NCBI RefSeq assembly: GCF_023101765.2
Contig: NC_064240.1
Span: 5,332,001 to 5,396,000, forward strand
DNA from: Spodoptera frugiperda
Lineage: Eukaryota; Arthropoda; Insecta; Lepidoptera; Noctuidae
Direction of reading: 5' to 3'
DNA: 64,000 bases
Of this stretch, positions 63,183 through 64,000 are shown piece by piece (the first letter of the stretch is position 1; each line of letters starts with the position of its first letter). The notes beneath the pieces were generated by a model. It ran no database searches and had not been told where the DNA came from. It saw nothing but the letters and a program-made list of their open reading frames with translations. Position numbers and translations under genes: made by a program.

Positions 63183-63510
63183 TTTTCCATCAGACATGTG
63201 CAATATAGCTATGCTACAAAGATGTAATAGCTAAACTATGTGACCATTTCCACTGATACTAAGCTATGTAGCTGTACGAGTAAGATGTGCTATGAAGATG
63301 CGCCGCCGCCGCAAAGTAGCTGTGCGAGGAAGATGCGCAGCTCGTTGTATCGATAGTAGGAAAGCCATCCATAGTACACATCCATAACACGAATATAAAA
63401 CATAGCTTAGCTGAGTCTGTATCCACCAGTGCTAGGGTATGTGTACCAATCAATAGAAATGGTGGAAGCCAAACGCATCCCAAACAACGTAGCACATCTC
63501 TGTTGGAAAA
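63183..63510. mobile_element. 328-bp element with 19-bp terminal inverted repeats
   Basis: The left end TTTTCCATCAGACATGTGC (63183-63201) and the right end, in reverse TTTTCCAACAGAGATGTGC (63510-63492), differ at two positions. Inside, 'agctgtacgagtaagatg' and 'agctgtgcgaggaagatg' are internal repeats around a GCCGCC run. The phrases 'ctgagtctgtatccaccagt' and 'caatcaatagaaatggtgga' are familiar from noctuid repeats. No transposase frame is present; the minus-strand frame 63259-63495 lies in the repeat. The target duplication is not clear. Confidence 0.6.
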
Positions 63511-63514
63511 TCAC

Positions 63515-64000
63515 CTTCATGAGGCTTTACTCTTAAGCCTGAAACAAATGAAGAAATATTTCCTAATCAAAACATTTCAATATTACTATCACAAAATTGA
63601 CTGCGAGTAAACTGGATCCTTGTCTCCTAACTACATCCATTTATCAGACATGCAAATTAAATCAGTTTCAAATGACGAACCGAATCAATCATTAACTGTA
63701 AGAGGTAGACGCTAATCTCTTGTAGTTTTTGATACTCTAATGGATCGATGTTGTAAAGATATTTATAATGTAAGTAATACTAATGGAACCTGAGCCTACA
63801 CTCACTAGCCTTGAACTCGATTCATCACTGTCATTACACTGTCGAGCAAATGCAATGAATAAACTCTTAATTTTTAACAGCATGTACTGAAAGGGCGAGA
63901 GTGAATGCGAACAATACAACTAATGCAAGAAAGGGATATTGCGAACTAAGGATGTTACTATGGAGTTTTCAAAGCTATCGAATATCCGATAGAAAAGTAT
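63515..64000. other. end of window, no recognised gene
   Basis: Nothing recognised. The minus-strand frame at 63737-63919 has no motif. Confidence 0.4.

Noticed and set aside
63259..63495. 78-codon minus-strand frame with Ser-Tyr and Ala runs
   Set aside because: It is the inside of the TIR repeat at 63183-63510.
63490..63540. Exon-like minus-strand segment after tttgtttcag
   Set aside because: The frame runs straight into the TIR element and stops; no donor or known peptide.
1..64000. CRISPR arrays, operons, bacterial or viral gene clusters
   Set aside because: No regularly spaced direct repeats or dense coding; the GT-AG introns and repeats show animal nuclear DNA.

Overview
The window looks like nuclear DNA of a moth, most likely a noctuid (owlet) moth. 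The sequence is AT-rich and gene-poor. It has a compact intron-rich gene with short GT-AG introns plus one very long first intron. Many dispersed repeats resemble those I remember from Spodoptera/Helicoverpa-type genomes: a tRNA-SINE-like copy, RTE-type LINE tails ending in GATGAT runs, and 'ctaatattataaa' type repeats. The species call rests on recollection of repeat families, not on a search. There is no bacterial gene organisation, CRISPR array or rRNA, and I found no convincing tRNA.

The one gene I can rebuild completely is on the minus strand: six coding exons between 38457 and 21081. It encodes a 211-residue Ras-superfamily small GTPase of the RERG/RERGL/RASL12 type. All five introns are GT-AG and all phases agree. 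Intron 1 is about 15 kb and cuts the gene just after the P-loop. The protein keeps the P-loop, the switch I threonine and the NKxD motif. Its G3 motif reads D-T-C-G-C instead of D-T-A-G-Q, and it has no CAAX box. A CpG-rich stretch at about 38540-38710 is the likely promoter/5'UTR. The first canonical AATAAA after the stop is at 20233-20238.

A second, unidentified gene may enter from the right on the minus strand. A GC-rich, exon-like reading frame at 56440-56668 has a splice acceptor in front and a stop codon, so it would be a 3' terminal coding exon. I cannot name its product.

The rest is intergenic or intronic DNA carrying transposon remnants. There are six copies of a family-A repeat, eight of family B, and three of family D. 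About eleven belong to the 'actagctt...tattataaat' group. There are also LINE 3' ends and three short elements with terminal inverted repeats (6238-6644, 61222-61627, 63183-63510). Several near-perfect hairpins stand out, notably a 61-nt perfect palindrome at 6296-6356, one at 58490-58523 made inside a family-B repeat, and miRNA-precursor-sized hairpins at 33572-33651 and 48001-48065. Three other CpG-rich patches (13.4-13.8 kb, 27.48-27.6 kb, 50.44-50.6 kb) may be promoters or enhancers. Left to right: repeats and unannotated DNA (1-20 kb), GTPase gene (20.2-38.7 kb), repeat-rich intergenic DNA (39-56 kb), candidate terminal exon (56.4 kb), its possible upstream intron with repeats (56.7-64 kb).
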